DNA from: Salticus scenicus
Taxonomy: Eukaryota > Arthropoda > Arachnida > Araneae > Salticidae
DNA: 64,000 bases
Direction: 5' to 3'
NCBI GenBank assembly: GCA_963930645.1
Contig: OZ005661.1
Location: 193,911,532-193,975,531 of the forward strand
The stretch's first letter is position 1; each line of letters opens with the position of its first letter. The notes under the pieces are model-generated. The model did no database searches. It saw only the letters and a list, made by a program, of their open reading frames with translations, and was not told the origin of the DNA. The position numbers were made by a program, and so were the translations under genes. Positions 22,560 through 35,046 of the stretch are shown here, piece by piece.

Positions 22560-22797
22560 CTGTTCGAGGATCTTGGGACCTTGTGGAACGTGCTCAGTGG
22601 GTTTTATCCTAAAAGGCCCTAGCTCGTGTTTGTTGAAATTCCAGAGTAAACCATTGAAATCCACCATCACGAGATCGACAAGTGCCGCTTCGTTTACAAC
22701 ACGGACTTCCAGTCTACGAGCTGCGAGAATAGAATCTCTCAGACAAGAACAGGGCTTGGCAGATTTCATCTTGGAAATGTTAATTTGAATTTTTGTG
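22560..22797 (-). CDS. Candidate internal exon of an unidentified gene (238 bp)
   Basis: A minus-strand open segment of clearly higher GC than its surroundings has both splice signals: acceptor TTTATTTTTTACAG just upstream (22798 onward) and donor CAG|GTTAAT at its end (22560/22559). The 79 codons read through without a stop and include K-P-C-S-C-L, a hydrophobic V-R-V-V-N-E-A-A-L-V-D-L-V-M-V run, and H-E-L-G-P-F-R-I-K-P-T-E. I do not recognise the family. The frame also continues past the donor to a stop near 22425, so a terminal exon is possible. Length 3n+1 implies a phase change between its ends. Neighbouring exons were not found within the window. It may equally be a fragment of an old transposon gene. 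Confidence 0.35.
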
Positions 22798-23148
22798 CTG
22801 TAAAAAATAAAACATGATTGACTAATATTGATGTCATTTTTCTTTTTAATGTATATAAGTTTTCAATGAGAAATTTTGCCCTAGGAATATAGAATAACTT
22901 CACGAAACTTTGACAAAATTCTTATTATTTAGTTTAACACTTACAACCTGAACCCTAATGCCACTCAGATTTCCATTTTCTTTGAAGCGAACTAAACCTG
23001 AACGTTTCTCGAGGTTCTACCTCGAGGTTCTACTCTCTGAACTACAAAATTGCCATTGCCAGATATTATCTATTCACTTTCTGCTTAGAAAAAAAAATGA
23101 AAAAGAATGTATGAATGCATATATATATATATATATATATATATCCAT
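22798..23148. other. No gene recognised
   Basis: AT-rich. If the exon at 22560-22797 is real, this is its upstream intron. It contains an (AT)n run at about 23119-23144. Confidence 0.45.
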
Positions 23149-23454
23149 AAACTATCTACCTATAAGTATTTGCACACTTTCGAATTTAGATGTTTTGCGA
23201 AATATCAAGACAAATTCTGCAAAAATTGTCTTGAAATTTTGGATGCATAAAGAAAATGTTATATCTAATATATTTCAGCATAAGTCTTATTCTGGTGAGA
23301 AAAAGAGGACCGATAAAAAGTTAAACAAAAGTAAAAAATGGTTTGGATCACCCTGTAAAAAGTAATATTTATAAGTGCATTTTGGCTATAGCTTGTGATT
23401 ATGGGGGTTATTTTAATTATTTCTATATATTTTTATGAGGTTACTACATACAAA

Positions 23455-24190
23455 ATGGCACCTTTGTAAATTGTAACACGTAGAGCATAAAAACCATTAA
23501 ATAGCCATTTTTAGGAAATTTCGGATATTACATCTTCAAACAGCATACTGCAGTCAGAATGCTAAAATGTTAAGTATCTTTCGAAATATAAGAAACTTTA
23601 CTAAATAATTTTTAACTACACATACGCAAGCTTTAAAAAAAATTCCTTCATATAATTTAATAGCTAAAAGTTTTGAGTTGCTTATATGAAAACCCCAAAC
23701 AAATATCGTATAAATTCGAAAAGTTATGTGAGATAAAATGTACAGAATTCCAATTCCTTTCAAAATGAAAGGTAAAGTATGAAATGTTTTACTCACATTT
23801 TTATTTTTATTCAATCAATACCGAATGATAATAGAGTATTCACTTATTGTAAATAAATATTGATAAAACGTTTTCCATTTTTCTTTTCTTTGAGAGGAAC
23901 TGAAATTCTGTTTATTCTATAAATCATATTTTTTTTATTTACACGATATTTTTTTTTTTTTTTACCATAAGTAGCTCAATGCTTTTGGCTATTAAATTAT
24001 GCAAGAGAAAATATGTAAGTGCTTGCGCAAGCGTAGTTAAAAATTGTTTACTAAAAATCCTCATATTTCGTAAGATATTTAATATTTTTGCATTCTAATT
24101 GCAGTATGTAATACGTGAAGTTTCCTAAAAATAGCTTTACACTGAGTCTAATACTCTACATGTTACAATTTTAAAAATGATATTTCGTTT
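23455..24190. mobile_element. Foldback element (about 735 bp)
   Basis: The left part (23455-23760) pairs with the right part (23900-24190) in reverse. Examples are AATTTTTAACTACACATACG against GCTTGCGCAAGCGTAGTTAA, AATTTAATAGCTAAAAG against CTTTTGGCTATTAAATT, and TTTTTAGGAAATTTC against its complement. Similarity by eye is roughly 75-80 percent, so the hairpin is old. It has no coding capacity. Confidence 0.65.
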
Positions 24191-24228
24191 AGCAATTTTT
24201 TAAAGAAATCTTTATATCTCAAGGAATA

Positions 24229-24725
24229 GGGGAAGACGGGGCAAAGTGGACATAGGTGTACAGTGGACTACCCCTATTTTAATCTATTAAATTCAACTCT
24301 TATAGTTAATATGGATACTCATGTATGACAGTATGGTACTAGTTGTATGTAGCCAAAGAAATCACATGGGAAATAGTAAGATATCCATTTTGAGCAGTTT
24401 TTATGTTTTGAGCTGCTTAAATTAATTTGTTTACATTAAAGTTTTTTTTTTTTTTTTTTTTAAAGATTGAACTAATGACTATAAATACTATGTAGCTGTT
24501 TTTAAATTCCTAAAATTTATTAGCATATTTTTAGTCTATATATTATTTTATTTTTATTGTTTGTTTTACTCTGGCATGGGGTACAGTGGACCGCCTCTAC
24601 ATGGGATACAGTGGACCCCCGTGGCAGAAACACGGCGACACGGCGACAATGTCGCAGAAACAGAAATGTTCTTGCAGAAAGATTTTACTTAAGTCAAATA
24701 AATTTTGCCATTGTGTTAAAAAAAT

Positions 24726-24761
<36 letters not shown>

Positions 24762-26616
24762 AACTCAAATAATAGTTAATAAACTGTTTTGCAGAACAAA
24801 TTTTCGTTTCTTCAGATACGATCGCCTCAATCCTGAATAAGGAGAGGAGATAAAGCGGATGTAACTCACTTGGGTTAGTTTTGATACGGCATGCATTAGC
24901 GATTCGTGATGCGGCGATATAATTCGGTGTATCGACACTTTTCACTGGTAACCTCTTCACATCGGAACTTCATTTTCGTGTTTTCAAACGCTCGTGTCGT
25001 GTGTGTTTATAGCAAAAAATATGTTTTTTCGAAAGAATATGGCTTTGAGACTATTTTCCGAATTTCATCGTTCACGCATTTTCAGATTCATGCATAACAA
25101 ATTAGTTGCATCCAGTGATTTTTTTTTTTCGTTAATGTATGCGAAGCGTCCATACGTGCGTGGTAGTAAATACACGTAAATCTTTTAAAGCTGCATTCAT
25201 TTTAATGTTTGGTTTAAACTATGCAATACATTTCAAAAATATATACAGAAATAAGACTATGGGAAAATTTGTAACGTCTGTAGTTATACGAAAAATAAAA
25301 AATGAAGCTTCAAACCTTGCTTCAAAAAATAGAAAATTAAGAAATTAATCTTTAGAATACTTTATTGATATTTAGCATTTTATATGTAGTAAAAGATCTT
25401 AGCAATAAATATTAATGGGTAACTTAAGTTATAAAATTGGTAACTTTTCTAATTTTTTTCTTTACTAATCATTAATTATTTTAATTGTGATTAAAATTCT
25501 TAGCTTTAAATTTTCTTGTTTAAGCATATGAAGTCGTTAAAAAAAATAATTAATTTATTTTACAAAAATACTCTTATCATTAGTTTCTATAGCTTGTTCA
25601 TTTCATTTTTTAAACATTTGAATTTTTAAAAAATGTTTATTTTTTTAATTGAAATATTGCAAATTGAAAAGTTATTTTGAATAAAAATCAAACCAAAGGT
25701 TTTGTTGAATTTTTTTTTTCCTTTTTTTTAAATTTATTTATTTATTTTATTTTTTGTAAGCAAAAGGAATTTTATCTAATAGTAGTTGTTTTGAATAAAT
25801 ACTAATTAAACAGCAAATGCTTTTATTTATTTATTTTTATTTACTTATTCGTATAGATATCAATATCAAATATTACTTTTAATTGATTTCTATATATTTC
25901 ATTCATCTGTAATCATTATTTTCTATTATAGATTTTATCCATGAAATCTTTTACATATCAGATTTCAACATTTCCTTAAAAATTAAATATTTCACTTGTA
26001 TCAGTCTTTATGAAAATATTTCGACTATACTTTGTCTATAATTGTGTTACTTACATCTTGTATTCTGCTTTACTTTATGTATTTAAATGATGGTATAATT
26101 ATACATTCTGAATTCTTTAATGTCAAATCACATTTCAAATATACATCTTTATGCTATTTGTATATAATACAAAAAATGAATCTTGTGTATTAGAATGTTA
26201 TCATGCATATTTCTAATAATCTCAAAAACTATAAATGTTGTAAATTATTTATATTTCATTATTATATTGAGTATTCTTTATTAATTTCTACTTTTAATTT
26301 GTTGTATTTTAATTTTGTGTTATGTATTACATTTTATGTTGTTTGGTTTGCACCTTATGAAATAAGTGCATTTGTGTATTTAAATATATATATTTAATAT
26401 AAAAAAAGAAATGAAATTTTAAAAGCATTTGTGACAATTGTTTAATTTAGACATTTCATGATTTAAATGCCTTAAAAATATTTGCAGATTATTTTTGATG
26501 TGTGCATTTTATGGTTTGAATTCATTGAATATTTTATAAACAATATTGTATATTAATGTGAACAAAAAATCTGAAGCAATTAAGATCAATAGATTTATTT
26601 TCACCTTTCTTTAAAG

Positions 26617-26647
<31 letters not shown>

Positions 26648-27765
26648 TATTTTCTTGCAATAGTGCAGATATATGCATTTGTGCCTAGTTAAAATTTAAA
26701 TACATTGGTTATACTGAATATTATTTACTATTTAAAAATAATTTATTTTGGATTCGTAAATGTTAACTTCACAAACTATTCCTGCAGAAAGATTTTGGTG
26801 TTGATGAAGCTCGTCGCAGAAAACATAATAGATTTCTGCCGCAGGGCAGTGGACCACCTTCCAATGTGCTTAAAAGTACAAATTAGGTTTAATGTTTTAG
26901 TTAAATTTATAGATAAAAATATAATGTAAAGTATTAATATCGCAAAGTAGTAAATATCTTAATGTTATAATAAAATAAACAAAAATAATAATAAATTTTT
27001 GAAAATAATAAGTATTCGAATAGTAATATAATAATTATTAATATCTAAATATATTAACTATTTAATTTATATAACATTAAAAAAAGAAAAAATATATCTA
27101 ATTTAACAAACAGTGGGAATAATTTATTATTATTGTTCTTTTTAGAAATCACATGTGAAAAGCAAAAATAGTAGCTTAATATATTTTAGTTAAATTTATC
27201 CTACAAATATAATGTAAATTAATTATGTCTCAAAATAATTTTAAAAATATCAAATATTTGAATATTAGTATAATATTTATTAATATCTGAATTTAAAAAA
27301 AAATATTTATATAATATTAATAAAAGAATAAAAAACAATATTTATTTATCTTTATATATATATATATATATATATATTACTGAGATTGGATTTCTTATTT
27401 GTTTATTTTATTTCATTAAAATGCTTGATTTATGTTCTTTACACTAGTATACTGTAAGAAACTAATTTTAGAAAGAAAAAAAAAGTAATTTATATTAATT
27501 TAATATAAACAAAAGAGGCTGGTCCACTGTAACCCGGTGATGGGGCACAGTGGACCACTTTGTGAGTGTTCACAATTTATTTTTTCATTCATAAAGTATT
27601 GGAAATATTGTTTTAAAACAATTAAGACATGTCAAGAAGGATTTATAGATTGTTTGCCATTTTGTATATATATATATTTTTTTTTTCAGGTACATTGCTT
27701 TTCTGTCTTTTGTGAAAAAAAAATTAAGAGTGTAAAAGTGGTCCACTGTGCCTCGGTCTCACCCC
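24229..27765. mobile_element. TA-flanked DNA element with repeated CAGTGGACC words (3537 bp)
   Basis: The termini GGGGAAGACGGGGCAAAGTG and, in reverse, GGGGTGAGACCGAGGCACAG are imperfect inverted repeats. TA lies immediately outside both (24227-24228, 27766-27767). Near both ends the word (GTA)CAGTGGACC recurs in either orientation at 24258, 24581, 24606, 26845, 27521, 27542 and 27740. TA duplications suggest Tc1/mariner/pogo-type transposition. A short frame at 25136-25180 (M-Y-A-K-R-P-Y-V-R-G-S-K-Y-T, then stop) might be a transposase start, but I see no DDE domain in the very AT-rich middle. Probably non-autonomous. Confidence 0.7.
24724..24762 (+). repeat. (GA)n microsatellite
   Basis: A run of AGAGAG units within the CAGTGGACC element. 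Confidence 0.85.
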
Positions 27766-28064
27766 TATATACGGTAGCCTCAAAAAATTTACATCATTAG
27801 TAGAATTTTCATAATCGCATGCTGCCGTCAGATCGCATTTGAAACATTACTTTTAACAATGTGAATTAAAACATTTTTATTTTGTTTAATTTTTTACTGG
27901 TCTTGCTTTGCTTTTCGGGACAAATTTTATGCTGAAATATCTGACGTATAACATGTTATTTACACTACCAAAATTTCAAGATATAATTCCTGTAGAATTG
28001 TTTTAGATATTTCACAAAACGTCTAAATTCGAAAGTGTCCAAATACTTATAAGCAGATAGTGAA

Positions 28065-28561
28065 TATAATAAGAAAGAACCACAGATTTGTCGTTTTAAA
28101 GTAGTACAAAACTTTGAATAAACGTTTAATGCAAAAAAAACAAGATTGTAGCATTTTAGGGTGTTTATTTAAAGATTTGTACGTAATAAATAGTGAATAT
28201 ATAAGGGATAGTTAGATAGATAGATAGCAGCGCCTAACAGATGAAATTTTATGAAGTGATATAAAATCAAAATTCAAATGAAAGTCTGAGTTGATTTGAG
28301 CGTTTAATTAAATTATGTTATTTACGAAAAGAAGTATTTATAGATTTTTGTAAATTTTTAAGGTAAACTATTATTTCATTCAATTTTATTTCAAATTCTT
28401 GTTCAAAATAATGTTTCTTGATGTGGAACTTTTATTTATCTTAAAAACCTACTTTTTTCGATAACTTAATAAATTTAAATAGTTTCTACATTATTAATAA
28501 AATCAGTTTAAAACTTCTAACAAAAAAATGGTTCGGATATATATCTTCAAAATATTAAAAA
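28065..28561. other. No gene recognised
   Basis: AT-rich; one short (TAGA)n run at about 28211-28227. Confidence 0.5.
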
Positions 28562-29832
28562 CTAGTATGTTGTGGACAGCACAATACTTTATTCTATATT
28601 ATCCTATGTAAATTCACTCAGTTAAAATAATTTACAAAACATTTATTTATTAAAATTCTCTGCTATAATGAATGGAGGCGCTTTCCACTTTGAGAAAACT
28701 AAATATCCAAAGAAGTACAGTTTAACTAACATCTTAAAAAATGAGTTTTCGTAATGGCTATCTTATGTATCAAGTTTCGTACAGTTAAATGCCATAGAAA
28801 TTGAAATATAGCATTCTTGTTCTCGAGAAAAAGTAAACTATATCAGCGCAACCTATTGGTAGTTTTACATCCAAATCGAATCGACATAATGGCTTTATCG
28901 AATATCAAGTGTTGTTTGCTTAAACGCGTTAGAACCTGAAATATAGTCTTCTCTTGAATTGAGGAAATCGTTGTATAGAAGCACCACCTGTTAAGCAATT
29001 AGTACCAAATGTTGATTCGCAGTAACTTATGTCAAGGTGCATCAAAGTATAAATTTTTATGCAATTTTGCACAGTAGTTCCTAAGTTATAAACCTTCCTT
29101 AAATTATGAAAATTGCTTCACAGAAGCACCATCTGTTGAGCAGTTGACCCCAGAAATTAACAGGCACTAACATATGTCAAAAATTTATATAAATTTTTAT
29201 GCTGTAGTTCCTGAGATATAGCCTTTCTTTAAGTTGTGGAAATCTCTGCATAGCATCGTCGCATGTTAAGCGGTTGACACCAGAAGTTGATAGGCACTAA
29301 CGTATATCAAGTAGCATCTATATATGAATTTATATGTATTTTTGTGCAGTAGTTCCTGAGATATAGACTTTCCTTAAATTGTGGAAATCTCTGCATAGCA
29401 GCGTCGCATGTTGACAGGTTGACACCAGAAGTTGGTAGGCACTAACGTATATCAAGTAGCATCTATATATGAACTTATATGTATTTTTGTGCAGTAGTTC
29501 CTGAGATATAGCCTTCCCTGAAATTGTGGAAATCGCTCCATAACATCGCCACTTGTTGAGCGGTTGACACCAAAATTTGATAGGCACTAATATAGGTCAA
29601 AGTGCATATACATATAAAATGATATGCAATTCTATGCAGTACTCCCTGAGCTACAGCTGCCAGAAATTATTTTTCAAACATACACACACATACCCAGACA
29701 AACAGACAGTTTCTATAAATGGTTAAATCGCCTTCTGGACCTCTCAATACGTGTAAATCCACCGAAAACCGGAAGTCGAAAGTTTGTACGAATCCAATAC
29801 TTTCTTTTCTTGAATATAGAAGAAAGTAAAAA
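28562..29832 (+). mobile_element. Family H element, full-length copy with internal tandem units (1271 bp)
   Basis: It starts CTAGTATGTTGTGG with a 5' hairpin TTGTG-GACAG-CACAA, then ACTTTATTCTATA. It ends with ACTTTCTTTTCT ... ATAGAAGAAAGT (29799-29827) and AAAAA. Between about 28980 and 29650 a unit of roughly 130-145 bp is repeated five times. Each unit has a CACCTGTTGAGC-like box, a GGCACTAACRTATRTCAA segment and GTAGTTCCTGAGATATAG (about 29080, 29209, 29350, 29493, 29637). A short (CACA)n block follows at 29682-29693. No coding capacity. Confidence 0.75.
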
Positions 29833-32428
29833 TGAAAGTTACTAAGAATATCTCAGTCTCAGCAGAAAAAATACGGTTGAAATAGCTTACACCTAAAAAT
29901 GTTAAAAACAAAGGCTTTATTTCTTTTACCGGCAATTATACACAGGTGCCAATTTATCATAAAGTATAAATAAGTTTCTTGCCACTATTTACTGAGAATA
30001 ATCTTTATTAAATTTACCTACAGATAATTATTTTTAAAGAAAAGTATTAAAGAATAGGAATATGGGATTTACGAACAATACATTTTACTTGCCCTATTGG
30101 AGGTTTAAAATTGTAATAACTTGTCTACGAAGACCTCTCGGAATAAATTCCAGACTGTCGCTATTTGCCTGACACGTAGTTCTTGTGCGACCTTAAAAAC
30201 ACTGAACCTCAACCAACTATTCAAACTTGATTCATGAGGATATAGACATTGATTTCCAATAATTATTCAGACCTATTTCTTCCTAAAAATTTAAATAGAG
30301 AATGTAGTAAAGCATATTATTTTTACTATATTGTAAAAACACAATTACAATAAATAAATAAATAAATAAATAATTGAGTTGACTAATTATTTCATATACT
30401 TTATTTATTTTATAGAAATTACGTTTAATTAATGAAATGCTATTATTTGGATTATAATATTTGTCTTTTTAAGTCACACAGTCATGTGGGATTTATTATA
30501 TACATATATTTCTAAACATGAATATTTCATCAATGCGTATTTAAATAAGCATATTACAGAAAACTTAAATATTGTTTTAGAGACTCAGAGTTTTTGAATA
30601 TTTTGATCTCACTTGTTTTTGAATGTTAATGTACTTTTAATGGCAGAAGAGATTAAGGTATTAACTCATGAATAAATCTTTTTGATGTAAAGAAAAGATT
30701 AAGATTCCCATTTATCATATGATTTCGTTAAAATAAAATGTACCTACAGTTTAAGTTCCTTTTGCTGTAAGCGGTTAGATCAAAATTTCTTGAACAAGTT
30801 TAAACAGGCTTCAAAAATAATTTAAAATTCATTGAAAGATTTACATGTAAAATAGTCGGTAATATATGTAGAGAACATTTTTTTTTTTCTTCATAGTATT
30901 CCAACAAATTTTTCAATGTTTGATAAGCGAAATTTTAAAAGAAATTTAAATAAAAATTAAATTTATATTCAGTTGATAATTATATCTAAGATTGTTTATT
31001 TTTCAATGTATGCTACTTTGTATGTTTACATGATTTACGTTTTAATGCTAATTAAAATATTACATAGATTTATCTAAAGAAACAATTCCTTCTTCAGTAA
31101 TAAAGACAAAGATTATTGTTACTTTTATTATTATTTTTCAATCAAAATGAAAAAAAAATAAGAAAAAAGTAATGCAGAAAAAAAAAAACAGACCAAAATA
31201 TAATTCAAATAAACGTCATGTTACACTTAAGACTTAGCGTCATTTCAAACGACAGATTTAAAAATTAAATGAAAATTATTGATCATCAAAAATTTAGATT
31301 GCAGAGGAGACAACGGTATAACGACCCCTCGGGGAAAAATTATTCTTTATAAATTCCACGCTATTAATGATGCTATCTTGTAGAGAAATACGTCCTCATA
31401 TAAAGTTAAAACTGCAGTTGTAAGTTTATAGTTACACTGGTTTTGAATTTTATGAAGAAAACGTTACTTCTTGCCCTTTTCAGCAAAATTTATGATCTTA
31501 ACTATATCCTGTAATTTATCACAAAAAATTCTTTATATATATATATATGTATATATATTTATTGGGGGGAGGGTTAAAATATAGTCTTTTGTTTTAATTT
31601 TTGTTTGTAAAATCGATTTATAGAAATGATTTGTTTATATTTTCTACCATTGCAATATTTTAATACTAATCATAATTCCCCTGTTATGCTAAATCGAGTG
31701 AATAATTAGAAAAAAAAAACATTGTTTGACATTTCTGCTCAAATGTAACTATTCTGTAAATCGTTTTGTGTTAATGAGAAGTAATTTAATTAGGAACATC
31801 CTGTTAAATCTTCCTCGACTATATTCATTATTTTGTGAAATACAAACAGATTTTCATCCTTTGTGTTATTCAATTTTACGAAATGTAATTATGCATTGTT
31901 AAAACGATATATTTGAAACAATATCCATACAAAGTCAGATTATAATAAGAGTTTGTAATTATTGTTGTTTTTTAGAAAAGAACCTCTTTGTTGTCAGAAT
32001 CGTCAGATTAAATATTATTTGATAAACTCTGTGTCTTTGCTCTATAGAGCTATTAAAATTACAAAGGCTTTTGTTTACTTAATTTATTTTTCAATGTAAA
32101 TGAGAATACTACACAAAATTCCTATAAAATTATAATTATTTAGGATTTTAAAAAGTTGCCTAGAACATCTTGAATAAGAAAATAAAAGATCGCATACACA
32201 CACATAATTTTATATATAAATGCAGTTTTAAAATTCATTCTGTCGTAAACTTAAAAACCTTTTCGACTTTGTACAGTATAATAAGGCTTAAATAAAACAA
32301 GATTAAAAAATATTAATTAGATTTGATAAAGTATGAAATGGGAAAGAATGAAATGTTTAATAAAGTAGTAAATTTTATCAATAATTTTCTAACATTAAAA
32401 AGTATACAATCAGCTGTATGATAGCAAT

Positions 32429-32459
<31 letters not shown>

Positions 32460-32671
32460 CTTGTATACCATCCCTTATTTACAGCTGGATTTACCAAGTT
32501 ATTAACATTTTCATATTATTCCAATATTTCAGATTTACACTGCATTAAAATTGAAATTTTCATTTGTTCATATTAAGCATCTCTAATGTGTTTTTTTTTC
32601 TTTCTTTTTTCTTTTTTTTTTAAACATAAAGGATTTATTAACCTGTAAATGTATCATTTGTAGTATACTTA
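29833..32671. other. Long AT-rich stretch without recognised genes
   Basis: About 2.8 kb with no gene or transposon that I can support. It contains (AAAT)n at about 30350-30373, (AT)n near 31533-31558, and A-rich tracts at 31148-31190 and 32430-32459. Nothing else was seen on either strand. Confidence 0.55.
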
Positions 32672-33261
32672 GAAAAAAATACATATATCGCTTTCACCTA
32701 GAACGAATAGGTGGTCCTTTTCTAAATCCTTAAACTAGAAATATAGATTTCCGAGCTATGAGTATAAGGCACGCCAATACACAGAGAAAAAATAACTATA
32801 ACTGACATCTAGAATCTAAATTGTGGCTTTAGAAAAAATAGTTTCATGTCATCCTTATAAATTTCTTATGAGAATTTTTCTAGTCACCTTCGAAAGCAAA
32901 TTCTATAGACCTCTATTAGAATTCTTGAGCGTATGCCTATACTATCGAGGACAAACCTATTTGAAAATATCTCCAAATAAATGTGAAAGCAAGAGGCGGG
33001 TTTCAGCAGCTATAATCTTGGTTTATGACTCAATTCTAAAAAACAAAGCGAGAATTTCTCGTAATGCAAGATTCAGAATATTTAGAATATTGTTTCACCA
33101 TCTAGAAATGTATAGATTAGAAATTCTCGACCATTTCGTCTATTCAGTTTATCGGCGTGCCTTATGCGCATAGCTCGGAAATCTGTATTTCTAGTTTAAG
33201 GATTTAGAAAATGACCATTTATTCATTCTAGATGAAGGCGGTATATTTTTTTTCTCGGTGT
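32672..33261. mobile_element. Foldback MITE (about 590 bp)
   Basis: Arms at about 32689-32783 and 33147-33240 pair closely over some 95 bp. Both contain CTAAATCCTTAAACTAGAAA, TTTCCGAGCTATG and AAGGCACGCC. An A-rich outer stretch extends the pairing slightly. The open frame covering 32823-33173 lies inside the hairpin and resembles no protein, so it was not called. No target duplication was identified. Confidence 0.75.
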
Positions 33262-33865
33262 ACAACTGCTGAAAATGCATAGTAATGCATAAATTTCAAG
33301 TTTTTAAAACAGGAAAATTAAAAAGAAATGTAAATATAAAATACAAATCTTTAATAATATGTTCAGTTTTCTTATTAAATATAGTGCTGTTTATTTATTT
33401 ACTTATGCCAATTTAAGTATTGCATATTTCATGTTGATGCCATTTGAATTATTTTATTTATTTATTTATTTTTTATTTTATTTATTTATTTTTTTTTTTT
33501 TGAGGAATAAATTTATTTAAAAAGTATACTTTGGTAGTTAGTTCTAAATTTGAGGTAAAAAGGACATTTATAAAAGATTCGAAAATCACTCAGTAACAAT
33601 TGAAACAAGTGTTTTTGAAAAATACAAAAATATATTAAAATTTACAGTTGTATTTATCGCTTGTTATAAATATTAAATCTCCATATCACTGCATTAAAAC
33701 TTCATTTATAGTGAATTAGGTTTCTATCATATTTCTCTCACAAATTTAGTTTTAAAGATCTTCATGTCCCCGGTATATAGTTATCTTTAATGCATATATA
33801 TGTAAAATATCGATATTAGAAGTGGATAATTCGAATCTTAAGGCAAAGAATATAAGGTAAATCAA
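33262..33865. other. No gene recognised
   Basis: AT-rich; (TTTA)n at about 33449-33490. Confidence 0.5.
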
Positions 33866-35046
33866 GGAGATTTTGCGCACAATTCAACAGAACGATATAA
33901 AAAATGCAAATAGTAATTTTTTACTTACTAAATTATTCGTGCACATTTTTGAATTGATCCTTCTCCTTTGCATTTGCATTACGATTTTGTTGTTCTGATA
34001 TAATATAAACAACAGTTGTAATGAAACTAAAAGATCTATTTTGAGCACTCTCTCCTTATAGGGTAGGAGTGATTGCACGGATGGGTAGGAGAGAACGCAC
34101 TGAATTATAGGTACAGTTAATAGTAATAATAGGTACAGTTAATAGTAATAATTACACTTAAATAACATTGTTGTAAGGCGTTTGTAAATAGATATTTTTG
34201 TATTGGGAGTGAATATTTCAATTCCTTAATTAAAAAATCGGAAAATTTAAACAAATTAAAAAAATAATTACAAAATAAATATTTAAAGAAAAAATATTAA
34301 ATGAACAGGAAAAAGAACAGGACCAGAAAAAGATAAACAGTTGTAAAATAACATTAAATTTCTAGATAATACGTTTAAGTTAAAATTAGTACATCTCCTT
34401 TTCAGCTTGAATAGTTTCTTGATTGCTAACCGAATTTCTGGTTGTCCACAATCTTTGCACATATTTAAATAATGAAACAACCGTGCAATCACCTGCCGCA
34501 AGTTAACCTGTTCGAGACGGATTTCACACCGTGTTTGCAATGCATTTCCGAGCCAATAAACGGGTAGCCCACCATGCGTGCAATGATATATGGGTTTTTC
34601 TGACCACATTGAAATGCAGAGTCCGCCAACTGTTTAATATTTATTAAAGTTTTTTTTTTTCTCTCTCTTAATCATCCGCATGAAAATGTTCAAAACTCCA
34701 AACCTAAATTTCACTTGGTTTGAAATCGTCTCTTTGTATCTTTAAAACCTTTTATGTTTATTTATTTTATTTTATTGAAATTTAGATGATTACAGTCCTT
34801 AAAAAGAAGTTTGAGTAGGCTGATATTTTTTGCTGGCATTTAGTTTTATCTTTTCTGTTTAAGCAGCGGACGGTTGCGCAAAACTTGAGCATCATACTTG
34901 AAAATATTACAGATATATAACTAAACAAATATACAATAACATTTAAATTCTTTGCGATGAATTTCTTATAGGCTGACAATTGCATTCGAGAGATAAATCC
35001 TACCAGAGGTGTGGATTTTGTCGATCGTGCCACTTCTGAATATTAC
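33866..35046 (+). mobile_element. GATTGCGCA-word element, copy 1
   Basis: Colinear with the element at 52570-54390 at both sides: TTTGAATTGATCCTTCT near the left, and an AAACTTGAGCATCATACTTG and AGAGGTGTGG segment near the right. The word GGAGAGATTGCGCA recurs as GGAGATTTTGCGCAC (33866), an inverted pair around CTTATAGGG (34042-34078) and GGTAGGAGAGAACGCAC (34084). Homology stops near 35046, where copy 2 continues for over 300 bp, so this copy is 3'-truncated. Short open frames inside it are not conserved between copies. Confidence 0.6.

Larger units (their letters stand above)
23149..28064. mobile_element. Outer inverted repeat pair, Tc1-like ends, with nested insertions
   Basis: About 200 bp at 23149-23362 is matched in reverse by 27876-28064. 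The outer ends read ACTATCTRCYTATAAGTATT followed by TGSACACTTTCGAAT, reminiscent of Tc1-like termini. Shared inner words include ATATTTCAGCATAA and AAATTTTGG. Between them lie a foldback (23455-24190) and the CAGTGGACC element (24229-27765). No transposase frame is visible, so this is probably a non-autonomous or gutted transposon enlarged by later insertions. Confidence 0.6.

Noticed and set aside
28980..29650. CRISPR-like spaced repeats
   Set aside because: This is a eukaryotic tandem array with homologous, not unique, spacers.
32823..33173. 116-codon open frame
   Set aside because: It lies inside a foldback MITE, overlaps one arm and resembles no protein family.
34283..34609. 108-codon minus frame
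   Set aside because: It falls in the GATTGCGCA element; the matching region of the second copy does not keep the frame.
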